From Ruminococcus flavefaciens (GTDB lineage Bacteria; Bacillota_A; Clostridia; Oscillospirales; Ruminococcaceae), in contig SFFP01000013.1 in the NCBI GenBank assembly GCA_004556875.1, positions 1 to 18,848 of the forward strand: DNA of 18,848 nucleotides, read 5' to 3'. The position numbers and the translations under genes were made by a program. The notes below the pieces were generated by a model. It was not told where the DNA came from and did not search any database. It saw only the letters and a program-made list of their open reading frames with translations. Shown here one piece after another: positions 1-7,900 of the stretch (within the stretch, counting starts at the first letter, position 1; each line of letters starts with the position of its first letter).

Positions 1-3
1 CTT

Positions 4-79
4 CTATGCACAAAACGAGCCCCACCACTCAAAATCGTGCTGACAGGGCTATGCACTTTTTCGAGCCCCTTTTATGCAC
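4..79. repeat. Short degenerate direct repeats
   Basis: The octamer CTATGCAC occurs at 4-11 and 49-56, and TTATGCAC at 72-79. The first two copies are each followed after 4-5 bases by CGAGCCCC (16-23 and 62-69). The spacings (45 and 23 nt) fit a roughly 23-bp unit of which one copy has decayed. I see no gene in 1-162. The array may continue to the left of the window, and it could also be chance or part of an intergenic repeat family. Confidence 0.3.
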
Positions 80-98
80 TTTCTACTTGACAAACACA

Positions 99-132
99 CC
101 CGAAGGAACGGCATGGATTTGTGTTCTTCGGG
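99..132 (-). terminator. Putative terminator of the gltB-purF operon
   Basis: An inverted repeat lies about 30 nt past the purF stop: CCCGAAGGAAC (99-109) pairs with GTTCTTCGGG (123-132) with one bulged base and a 13-nt loop. Read on the minus strand it is followed by only a loose T-rich stretch (TGTGTTTGT). On the plus strand it is followed by a TC-rich tail. It is plausibly the end of the five-gene minus-strand operon, but it is not a canonical strong terminator. Confidence 0.45.
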
Positions 133-162
133 ATCATCTTTTCTTTTATGTGAGCTGATCGC

Positions 163-1584
163 TCATTTATGTATTTTTTCGTCAAATTTATTTTTGCTGC
201 CTGCACCTGTTACATCTACAGGATAATTTCCTGTAAAGCAGCCGCAGCAATATCCGCTTTTTCCGTCTATAAGTTCACCAAGAGCTTCTACAGGCAGATA
301 CGCCAGCGAGTCAGCACCGATATATTCTGCTATCTCCTCGGTTGAGCTGTATTTTCCTGCAATGAGGTTTTCCTCAGAGTCTATATCCGTGCCGAAATAA
401 CAGGAGTGAACAAACGGGGGAGAGGATATGCGCACATGGACTTCCTTTGCACCTGCATCACGCAGAAGCTTGACTATTCTCGCACTTGTTGTTCCGCGGA
501 CTATAGAATCATCTATCATTATTACACGCTTGCCTGCAACGCTTTCACGGACGGCATTCAGTTTGATTTTTACAGCGTTTTCACGCTGAGCCTGCTGAGG
601 CTGTATAAAACTTCTGCCGATGTATTTATTCTTGATAAAGCCGATACCGTATGGGATACCGCTCTCGTTGGCATATCCTAAAGCCGCATCAAGTCCCGAA
701 TCGGGAACACCGATAACTATGTCAGCATCAACGGGACTGTGCTTTGCAAGAAGCCTGCCTGCCTTCAGTCTTGCGTGATGTACCGACACGCCCTCGATAA
801 CAGAGTCGGGACGGGCGAAATAGATATACTCAAATATACAGATATTTCGTTTTTTAGCGCAGTTTGTGCGTATTGAGCGCAGTCCTTCGCTGCTGATAAC
901 GACTATTTCTCCTGCATCTATATCACGTATAAACTCGGCACCTACAGTTTCAAGGGCGCATGACTCGGAAGCGACTACATAAGCGCCGTCATGAGTTTTT
1001 CCTATGCACAATGGGCGGAAACCGTCAGGGTCGCGGAAGGCTATGAGCTTTGTAGCTGTCATAAGTATGCAGGAGTAAGCTCCTTTCAGACGCGGCATAG
1101 CACGTTCCACAGCCTCTTCCGTAGAGTGGCAGTTAAGGCGCTCGCGGACTATCTCATAAGCTATTGCTTCAGTATCGGAAGTGCCGTGGAAGATAGCTCC
1201 CGACATCTCAAATGAACGTCTCAGCTCGGCGGCGTTGACGAGGTTGCCGTTGTGGACGAGAGCCATATTTCCCTTGATATGGCGGATAACAAGAGGCTGG
1301 ATATTGTTGGGATTATGTCCGCCTGTTGTGGAATAGCGGACGTGCCCCACAGCCATATCACCCTTTCCAAGCTTGTCAAGCACCTCACGGGTGAACACTT
1401 CTGAAACCAGTCCGTCAGCGCGTTTGTGTCTGAAAACTCCATCGTCGCAGACAGCTATACCGCAGCTTTCCTGTCCGCGGTGCTGGAGCGCGTAAAGTCC
1501 GAAATATGCGGAGGAAGCAGGGTCAGCGCAGCTGTTTTCGTAAATGCCGAAGACACCGCATTCCTCATGGATCGAATCAAACAT
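163..1584 (-). CDS. purF: Amidophosphoribosyltransferase PurF, [4Fe-4S] type
   Basis: A 473-aa enzyme for the first committed step of purine synthesis: PRPP + glutamine to phosphoribosylamine + glutamate + PPi, in the cytosol. The N-terminal class II glutaminase domain begins EECGVFGI, so Cys9 becomes the catalytic N-terminal cysteine once the 8-residue propeptide is removed. The C-terminal phosphoribosyltransferase domain carries the PRPP loop VIMIDDSIVRGTTS (about 354-367). Cys249, Cys395 and the CCGC motif (446-449) fit the iron-sulfur ligands of the Bacillus subtilis-type enzyme. The ATG at 1584 has AGAGGT at 1591-1596 as its ribosome site. The gene lies 14 nt after the ANTAR gene as last gene of the gltB operon, so this glutamine consumer is probably co-transcribed with glutamate synthase. 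Length and motifs are complete. Confidence 0.96.
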   Translation of the reverse strand: MFDSIHEECGVFGIYENSCADPASSAYFGLYALQHRGQESCGIAVCDDGVFRHKRADGLVSEVFTREVLDKLGKGDMAVGHVRYSTTGGHNPNNIQPLVIRHIKGNMALVHNGNLVNAAELRRSFEMSGAIFHGTSDTEAIAYEIVRERLNCHSTEEAVERAMPRLKGAYSCILMTATKLIAFRDPDGFRPLCIGKTHDGAYVVASESCALETVGAEFIRDIDAGEIVVISSEGLRSIRTNCAKKRNICIFEYIYFARPDSVIEGVSVHHARLKAGRLLAKHSPVDADIVIGVPDSGLDAALGYANESGIPYGIGFIKNKYIGRSFIQPQQAQRENAVKIKLNAVRESVAGKRVIMIDDSIVRGTTSARIVKLLRDAGAKEVHVRISSPPFVHSCYFGTDIDSEENLIAGKYSSTEEIAEYIGADSLAYLPVEALGELIDGKSGYCCGCFTGNYPVDVTGAGSKNKFDEKIHK

Positions 1585-1598
1585 TTTTACACCTCTGT

Positions 1599-2180
1599 TT
1601 ATAGATACTGCTCATTTAATCTGTCTATCAGTTCAAGAGCCGCAATGCTTTTCTTCTTGCGCTTATTCATGGCATACTGTTCAACATAGTCGTGTGCTTC
1701 TTCCTCTGTCATGCCCTTGTACTGCATTAGCATGAACTTTGCCTTGTCAACAGTCTGTATCTCTCTTATTTTTTCTTCAAGCCTGAGATTTTCGCTGTAA
1801 AGCTTGAGCGAGCGGTTTATAGCTATATCCAGCGTTTTAACAAGCTGATAGAGAAGAGTTTTGCTGAAAGGCTTAGCCACGATGATTATACCGCTTTTTT
1901 CCGCGCGGTCACTGACTTTTTCAACGTGCTCTTCTTTTATCATGAAGATACAGTTTGCGGCTGTTTTATCTATGATATATTCCGCAAGCTCAAAGCCTGA
2001 TTCGTCCATAAGGGGCGAATTTATGACAGCCAGCTCTACAGACGGCTCTATATCGAGGTATGTTTTAGCCTGAAAAGCTGATTCCACCAGCTTGGGCGTG
2101 CATTGGAATGAATCACGGATAAATTTAACGAGAGCTTCAGAGGCGCTTTTATTGCTTGATATTACAAGTACCTTTTCCAA
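1599..2180 (-). CDS. ANTAR-domain RNA-binding antiterminator with pseudo-receiver
   Basis: A 193-aa two-domain regulator. Residues 1-120 have a response-regulator receiver fold but lack its chemistry: the usual N-terminal acidic pair is replaced by Ser-Ser-Asn (8-10), and the phospho-acceptor position in AVINSPL reads Asn54. Lys103 of VAKPFS is kept. A short helix leads into a C-terminal ANTAR domain (about 130-190) with the family landmarks VDKAKFMLMQ, GMTEEEAHDYV and a basic NKRKKK patch. ANTAR domains bind hairpins with six-base loops in nascent RNA and prevent termination. The start is TTG, set by a perfect GGAGGT. The gene sits between the GS-like gene (12-nt gap) and purF (14-nt gap). 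Its likely targets are the gltB and amtB leaders in this window. Because phosphorylation looks impossible, the input may be a protein partner or ligand. An ANTAR regulator next to glnA (NitR) has been described in solventogenic clostridia. Confidence 0.93.
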   Translation of the reverse strand: MEKVLVISSNKSASEALVKFIRDSFQCTPKLVESAFQAKTYLDIEPSVELAVINSPLMDESGFELAEYIIDKTAANCIFMIKEEHVEKVSDRAEKSGIIIVAKPFSKTLLYQLVKTLDIAINRSLKLYSENLRLEEKIREIQTVDKAKFMLMQYKGMTEEEAHDYVEQYAMNKRKKKSIAALELIDRLNEQYL

Positions 2181-2185
2181 AGCTT

Positions 2186-2191
2186 ACCTCC
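2186..2191 (-). promoter_or_regulatory. Shine-Dalgarno fixing a TTG start for the ANTAR gene
   Basis: On the minus strand GGAGGT lies 5 nt before the TTG at 2180-2178. No ATG is equally well placed, and the first codons (TTG GAA AAG GTA) match the expected beginning of a receiver fold. The site is squeezed into the 12-nt gap after the GS-like stop codon, so translation is probably coupled. Confidence 0.8.
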
Positions 2192-2192
2192 G

Positions 2193-3470
2193 TTATAAAC
2201 TGTAGAAATACTTTTGGTCCTCGAATGCTTCCTTGTCATAGGCAGTAGAGTATTCTTTCCACTCTTTTCTGCTGTAAGTTATAACAGCATCGAGGATATT
2301 CTCAGGTATGTATTTTTTAATGAAGTCAGAATTTTCAGCGCAGCCAGCGGCTTCTTCAAGTGAGGAAGGCAGTCTTCCGATGCTTTCATTTTCATCAGGG
2401 AGCTGCGATTTTTTTGATATGCCTTCCAGTGATGCGTATATCATAAGTCCGAATACATAGTAAGGATTGCAAACGCAGTCAGCAGCACGAAGCTCTACAG
2501 GTGAATCAATATTTTCTGCGCTCATTCTGATGAGCTGTGAGCCTTCATCAGCCGCCCAGAGTATATCACGGGGAGCTGAGAATTCTCCGAGTCTGCTGTA
2601 TGAATTCACGGTGGAATTTGTAAAGAGAGTGAAGTCGCGTATATGCTCCATAATGCCTGCCGCAGCACTTTTCAGCTCGCCGTCCGTGAATGTTGTTTTT
2701 TCTTCAAGGAAATCACTGTCTGGGAATATACTGAAGCTGATATGCATACCGTTTCCGCAGTCGCTGCGCAGCGGCTTCGGCATAAAGCTTGCGTGTACAC
2801 CGTGAGTCTCAGCTACGGATTTTACTGCGGATTTAAAGCTGAGGAAAGTGTCCGCAGCCTTTAGTGCAGGTGAAGCGTTGAAATCTATCTCATGCTGTCC
2901 GCAGCCGCTTTCATGGCGCGATGAGACAGGGTGTATTCCCATCTGCTCAAGAGTAAGACAAACGTCACGGCGGATATTCTCGCCCTTGTCATCGGGGGCA
3001 ATATCGCAGTAGCCTGCATTGTCATGGGGTATCTTTGTAGGGATACCGTTTTCATCGTTTCTGAAAAGAGTAAACTCACATGAAGTACCAAATCGGAAGC
3101 AGCAGCCTGCTGAAATAGCGGCTTTCATAGCTTTTTTCAGGAAGTATCTGCCGTCACCCTCAAAAGGAGAGCCGTCCTTATAGCGGATATAGCAGAACAT
3201 TCTGATAACTCTGCCCTGCTGAGGTCTCCACGGCAGGACTGTCATAGTCTTAGAATCAGGGAATAGGAAGAGGTCGCGTCCGTTTGCGGCTTCAAAGCCT
3301 GATATCTTCTTTGCGGCAATTCTTACGCCGTGTTCAAATGTTACGGCAAGCTCGCTTGATAGTATGGATATGTTTTTTAGTCTGCCCTGAAGGTCGCAGA
3401 ATGTGAGTTTTGCAAATTTTACGTCATTTTCCTCAACATACTGCAATATTTCATTTTCTGAATATATCAT
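2193..3470 (-). CDS. Divergent glutamine synthetase I-like protein, probably not a normal GS
   Basis: A 425-aa protein that aligns end to end with GSI (GlnA). It keeps DLQGRLKNI near the start, GENIRRD, GQHEIDF, FMPKPL, GNGMH, NSYSRL and CNPYY. Several residues essential in GSI are changed (Salmonella numbering): the Asp50 loop FDGSS reads IAAKK (Ala52), Glu129 of the ExE pair reads Ser130 within GTSCEF, Glu327 of YEAP reads Ser298, and Arg339 reads Gly310. Counterparts of Glu131, Glu212, Glu220, His269, Arg321, Arg344, Glu357 and Arg359 remain. Loss of the ammonium-site Asp and Glu argues against glutamine synthesis. Nucleotide or glutamate/glutamine binding may survive, so a regulatory or sensor role, or a GS-like ligase of other specificity, is possible. 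It lies 11 nt after gltD and 12 nt before the ANTAR gene, suggesting a functional pair. SD GGAGG at 3476-3480. Confidence 0.85.
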   Translation of the reverse strand: MIYSENEILQYVEENDVKFAKLTFCDLQGRLKNISILSSELAVTFEHGVRIAAKKISGFEAANGRDLFLFPDSKTMTVLPWRPQQGRVIRMFCYIRYKDGSPFEGDGRYFLKKAMKAAISAGCCFRFGTSCEFTLFRNDENGIPTKIPHDNAGYCDIAPDDKGENIRRDVCLTLEQMGIHPVSSRHESGCGQHEIDFNASPALKAADTFLSFKSAVKSVAETHGVHASFMPKPLRSDCGNGMHISFSIFPDSDFLEEKTTFTDGELKSAAAGIMEHIRDFTLFTNSTVNSYSRLGEFSAPRDILWAADEGSQLIRMSAENIDSPVELRAADCVCNPYYVFGLMIYASLEGISKKSQLPDENESIGRLPSSLEEAAGCAENSDFIKKYIPENILDAVITYSRKEWKEYSTAYDKEAFEDQKYFYSL

Positions 3471-3481
3471 TTTATCCTCCG

Positions 3482-4966
3482 TTATAGATTGGTATATCCC
3501 ATGAGGTATCTGTCGGTCTCTGCGGCAGCATCTCTGCCCTCGCGGATAGCTCTTACGACAAGTGACTGTCCTATGTGCATATCTCCTGCTGTAAATACCT
3601 TAGGTATATTTGTGGCGTGACAGCCTGCTTCTGTTTTTACGTTTGTGCGTCCGTCAAGCTCGACTCCGAAAGCTTCGGCAGCATAGCTCTGACAGCCGAG
3701 AAATCCTGCTGCAATGAGACAAAGCTCACATGGAAGCAGCTCCTCACTGCCCTCTATTTCATGAGGGACCTTTCTGCCGCTTTCCTTATCGGTGACAAAT
3801 TCAAGCTTAACAGTCTTTACTGCTGAAAGTTTTCCGTTTTCGTCCTTGATGAACTCCTTGACGGTAGTTGTGTATATTCTCGGGTCATGACCGAACACAG
3901 CTATTGCCTCTTCCTGACCGTAGTCCGTCTTGCAGACTCTCGGCCACTGCGGCCACGGATTATTTTCGGCTCTTTCGTCGGGGAGCTTTGGCATCATCTC
4001 AAGCTGTGTTACGGACTTGCAGCCGTGACGGACTGATGTTCCGACACAGTCGTTTCCCGTATCACCGCCGCCGATTATGACAACGTTCTTATCCTTTGCG
4101 GAAATGTATTTACCGTCTGACAGGTCTGAATCGAGCAGGCTCTTAGTTGTGGCTTTGAGAAAGTCAACCGCGAAGTAAATGCCATCGGCATCTCTGCCTT
4201 CTGCTTTTATGTCACGGGGATTTGACGAACCGCAGGCAAGTATCACTGCGTCGAAATCCTTCATGATATTCTCTGCTGAGATGTCAGCTCCTACATTTGC
4301 GTTAGTTACAAACTCAACGCCCTCAGTCTTCATAAGCTCGGTTCGGCGCTGAATGATGTGCTTTTCAAGCTTCATATTCGGGATACCGTACATGAGAAGT
4401 CCGCCGATACGGTCTGAGCGTTCAAATACTGTGACGCTGTGACCGCGCTTGTTGAGAGTATCCGCTGCTGCAAGTCCTGACGGACCTGAGCCGATGACTG
4501 CCACCTTTTTGCCGCTGCGTACTTTTGGTATCTGAGGCTGTATGAGTCCGTTTTCAAAGCCGTTTTCGATGATAGCCTTTTCGTTTTCCCTTACAGTTAC
4601 AGGAGAGCTGTCAAGTCCGCAGGTGCAGGCTTTTTCGCAGAGCGCAGGGCAGACTCTTGACGTGAATTCGGGAAAATTATTGGTCATGAGCAGTCGGCTC
4701 AGAGCCTGTTCCTTCTGTCCGTGATAAAGCAGGTCGTTCCATTCGGGGATAAGATTGTTCAGCGGACAGCCTGATATCATGCCGCAGAGCATTTTTCCGT
4801 TCTGGCAGAATGGAACTCCGCAGTCCATACATCTTGCCGCCTGTTCGCACCTCTGCTCATCGGTGAGCGGAATGTGGAATTCATTAAAGTCCTTTATGCG
4901 TTCAGTCGGTTCTTTTGCGGATGTTTCACATCTTGTATATTCAAGAAATCCTGTTGCCTTTCCCAT
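3482..4966 (-). CDS. gltD: Glutamate synthase (NADPH) small subunit
   Basis: A 494-aa flavoprotein that passes electrons from NAD(P)H through FAD and iron-sulfur centres to GltB for reductive conversion of glutamine and 2-oxoglutarate to two glutamates. Cysteine clusters at 46, 49, 54 and 67 and at 106, 110, 114 and 116 fit the two low-potential [4Fe-4S] sites of the family. The FAD-binding GSGPSGLAAAD glycine motif is at about 159-168, with the expected FERSDRIGGLLMYGIP stretch after it. The NAD(P)H-binding motif IIGGGDTGND follows near 300. Length is normal for the family. The ATG at 4966 is preceded by AGGAGG (4975-4980) inside the end of gltB, with a 3-nt gap between the genes, so translation is likely coupled and gives matched subunit amounts. 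Confidence 0.96.
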   Translation of the reverse strand: MGKATGFLEYTRCETSAKEPTERIKDFNEFHIPLTDEQRCEQAARCMDCGVPFCQNGKMLCGMISGCPLNNLIPEWNDLLYHGQKEQALSRLLMTNNFPEFTSRVCPALCEKACTCGLDSSPVTVRENEKAIIENGFENGLIQPQIPKVRSGKKVAVIGSGPSGLAAADTLNKRGHSVTVFERSDRIGGLLMYGIPNMKLEKHIIQRRTELMKTEGVEFVTNANVGADISAENIMKDFDAVILACGSSNPRDIKAEGRDADGIYFAVDFLKATTKSLLDSDLSDGKYISAKDKNVVIIGGGDTGNDCVGTSVRHGCKSVTQLEMMPKLPDERAENNPWPQWPRVCKTDYGQEEAIAVFGHDPRIYTTTVKEFIKDENGKLSAVKTVKLEFVTDKESGRKVPHEIEGSEELLPCELCLIAAGFLGCQSYAAEAFGVELDGRTNVKTEAGCHATNIPKVFTAGDMHIGQSLVVRAIREGRDAAAETDRYLMGYTNL

Positions 4967-4969
4967 GGC

Positions 4970-7900
4970 TCACGCCTCCTTTCTGATAAGCTCAAAGGCT
5001 TCTATTTCGGCTTTTTCGTGTGGGACACCTGTCTTTTCAAGTGCCTTTACAGTGCTTTGTATCTTTGCATAATCATGAGGGATTATCTTCTTGAACTTCG
5101 GGATATAGTTATCGAAATCGCTGAGTACAGCCTTTGCTTTTTCCGAACCTGTTGTCTGTGCGTGTTCCTCAATGATAGCTTTGAGCTCGGCGATATCCTC
5201 GTCATCCGTTACAGCTTCAAGAGATACAAGAGCCTTGTTAAGACGTGTGTACAGGTCGTGCTCCTCATCGAGAACATATGCGATACCGCCCGACATTCCT
5301 GCGGCGAAGTTCTTGCCTGTTCTTCCGAGAATTACTGCACGTCCGCCCGTCATGTACTCACAGCCGTGGTCGCCTGTGCCCTCGCAGACTGCGACTGCAC
5401 CTGAGTTTCTCACGCAGAATCGCTCGCCTGCAACGCCATTGATAAAGGCTTTTCCCGAAGTAGCGCCGTAGAGTGCAACGTTTCCGACTATGATATTTTC
5501 GTCAGCCTTGAATGATGAATTTTTCGGCGGATAGAGTACCAGCTTTCCGCCCGAAAGCCCCTTGCCGAAGTAGTCGTTGCTGTCGCCGCAGAGCTGAAGT
5601 GTAAGTCCTTTTGGAATGAACGCGCCGAATGACTGTCCTCCGCTTCCGCTGCATTTTACAGTGAATGTGTCGTCAGAAAGTGTGTTCTCGCCGTGTATCC
5701 TTGTTATTTCAGAGCCTGTGAGAGTACCCACAGAGCGGTCTGTGTTCACAACATCAACGGTAACAGACTTGGCTGTACCGCTTTTCAGAGCACTTCCCAG
5801 CTTCTTAATTATAACACGTCTGTCTATGGTGCTGTCAAGTGCAAAATCGTAAACATCTTTTTCATTGAAATGCTGACAGCTCTGTCCGTCAGAGCCATTG
5901 AGTATAGCAGAGAAATCAATGCCGTGAGTGTCATTCTTCGGTATGAGCAGGTCAGTGCGTCCTACAAGCTCGTCAACAGTGCGTATGCCCAGCTTAGCCA
6001 TGTATTCACGAAGCTCCTGCGCGATGAAGTGCATGAAGTTCACGATATATTCGGGCTTGCCGCGGAAACGCTTTCTAAGCTCGGGATTTTGGGTTGCAAT
6101 TCCCATAGGGCAGGTGTCAAGGTTGCAGACTCTCATCATCACACAGCCCATTGTAACAAGTGGAGCTGTTGCGAAGCCGAATTCCTCAGCACCCAGCAGT
6201 GCAGCGACCAGTACATCGCGTCCTGTCATGAGCTTGCCGTCAGTCTCTATACGTACCCTTGAGCGCAGACCGTTGAGCATAAGTGTCTGATGAGCTTCGG
6301 CAAGTCCGAGCTCCCAGGGAAGTCCTGCGTTGTAAATTGAGCTTCTCGGAGCTGCACCTGTGCCGCCGTCATAGCCTGAGATGAGTATTACCTGCGCACC
6401 TGCTTTGGCAACGCCTGCGGCAACAGTGCCAACGCCTGCTTCCGAGACAAGCTTAACTGAGATACGTGCCTTGTCGTTGGCATTTTTCAGGTCATAGATA
6501 AGCTGAGCCAGGTCTTCGATAGAGTATATATCATGATGAGGCGGAGGTGAGATAAGTCCCACGCCTGCGGTGGAGTGACGGGTCTTAGCGATCCACGGAT
6601 AGACCTTTCCCGAAGGCAGATGACCGCCTTCACCCGGCTTTGCACCCTGTGCCATTTTTATCTGTATCTCCTGTGCAGATACCAGATATTCGCTTGTAAC
6701 GCCGAAGCGTCCCGAAGCCACCTGCTTTATAGCTGAACAGCGGTCAGAGGTCAGTCTTTCAGGACTTTCTCCGCCCTCGCCGCTGTTGGACCTTCCGCCG
6801 ATACGGTTCATGGCTACAGCCATACATTCGTGAGCCTCCTGTGAGATAGAGCCATAGGACATAGCACCCGTCTTGAAGCGCTTGCAGATGCTCTCGGCTG
6901 ACTCTACTTCGTCTATCGGGATACCGCTGTTTTCGTCAAATCTGATATCGAGCAGGCTTCTCAGCGTCAGCTCGTTGTCCTCACGGGTGATACATTCGCT
7001 GTATTTTTTGAATATATCATAGCTGCCTGTCATAGCCGCCTGCTGGAGCAGATGTATTGTTTCGGGAGTATAAAGGTGCTCGGATTTTCCGCTGCGGAGC
7101 TTATGGCTGCCTGCACTGCCGATATTATCATTTACAGCAAGTCCCATCGGATCATATGCAAGGGTGTGGAGCTTTTCGGTGCGGCGGCTGATATCGGCAA
7201 GACCTATGCCGCCGATACGGCTTACAGTTCCCGAAAAATACTTGTTTATAAGCTCTTTGGAGATACCGATAGCTTCAAAAAGCTTGCTGCCCTGATAGGA
7301 TTGCACAGTGGATATTCCCATTTTTGACGCTATCTTGACGATGCCGTGCAGGATAGCTGAATTGTAGTCGTCCTCGGCAGCGTAAAAGTCCTTGTCAAGA
7401 GTGCCGTCCTCGATAAGTGAGCGGATAGTTTCATGTGCAAGGTATGGATTTACCGCACAAGCGCCATAGCCGAGAAGTGCGGCAAAATGGTGCACCTCTC
7501 TCGGCTCAGCGGACTCTAATATCATTGCAACAGCAGTGCGCTTTTTTGTTGAAACGAGGTGCTGCTGGAGTGCTGAAACTGCAAGGAGGGAAGGTATAGG
7601 ACAATGGAATTCATCTACACCTCGGTCAGAGAGAATGAGTATGGAAGCACCGTCGCGATAAGCCTTGTCAGCCTCGATGAAAAGCCTTTCTATAGCCTTT
7701 TCAAGTGAAGTGCCGATGTAGTAGGTTATCGGGATAACAGCGCTTTTCAGTCCCTTTGAGCTGAGCGCCTTTATCTTCAGCATATCAGTTTCCGTAAGGA
7801 TAGGATTTTCTATCTTGAGGACATGACAGTTTTCGGGACGCTCTTCAAGGAGATTTCCGTCCTTGCCGATGTAAACGCTGGTATCAGTAACTATTTCCTC

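Noticed and set aside
51..155. 34-codon plus-strand frame starting at ATG 51
   Set aside because: No ribosome site, no recognisable product, and it crosses the repeats and the inverted repeat at 99-132.
4874..6262. Long plus-strand frames inside gltB and gltD (176 and 189 codons)
   Set aside because: They lie antisense to intact, strongly conserved genes, have no SD or promoter, and are cysteine- and tyrosine-rich as expected of antisense shadows.
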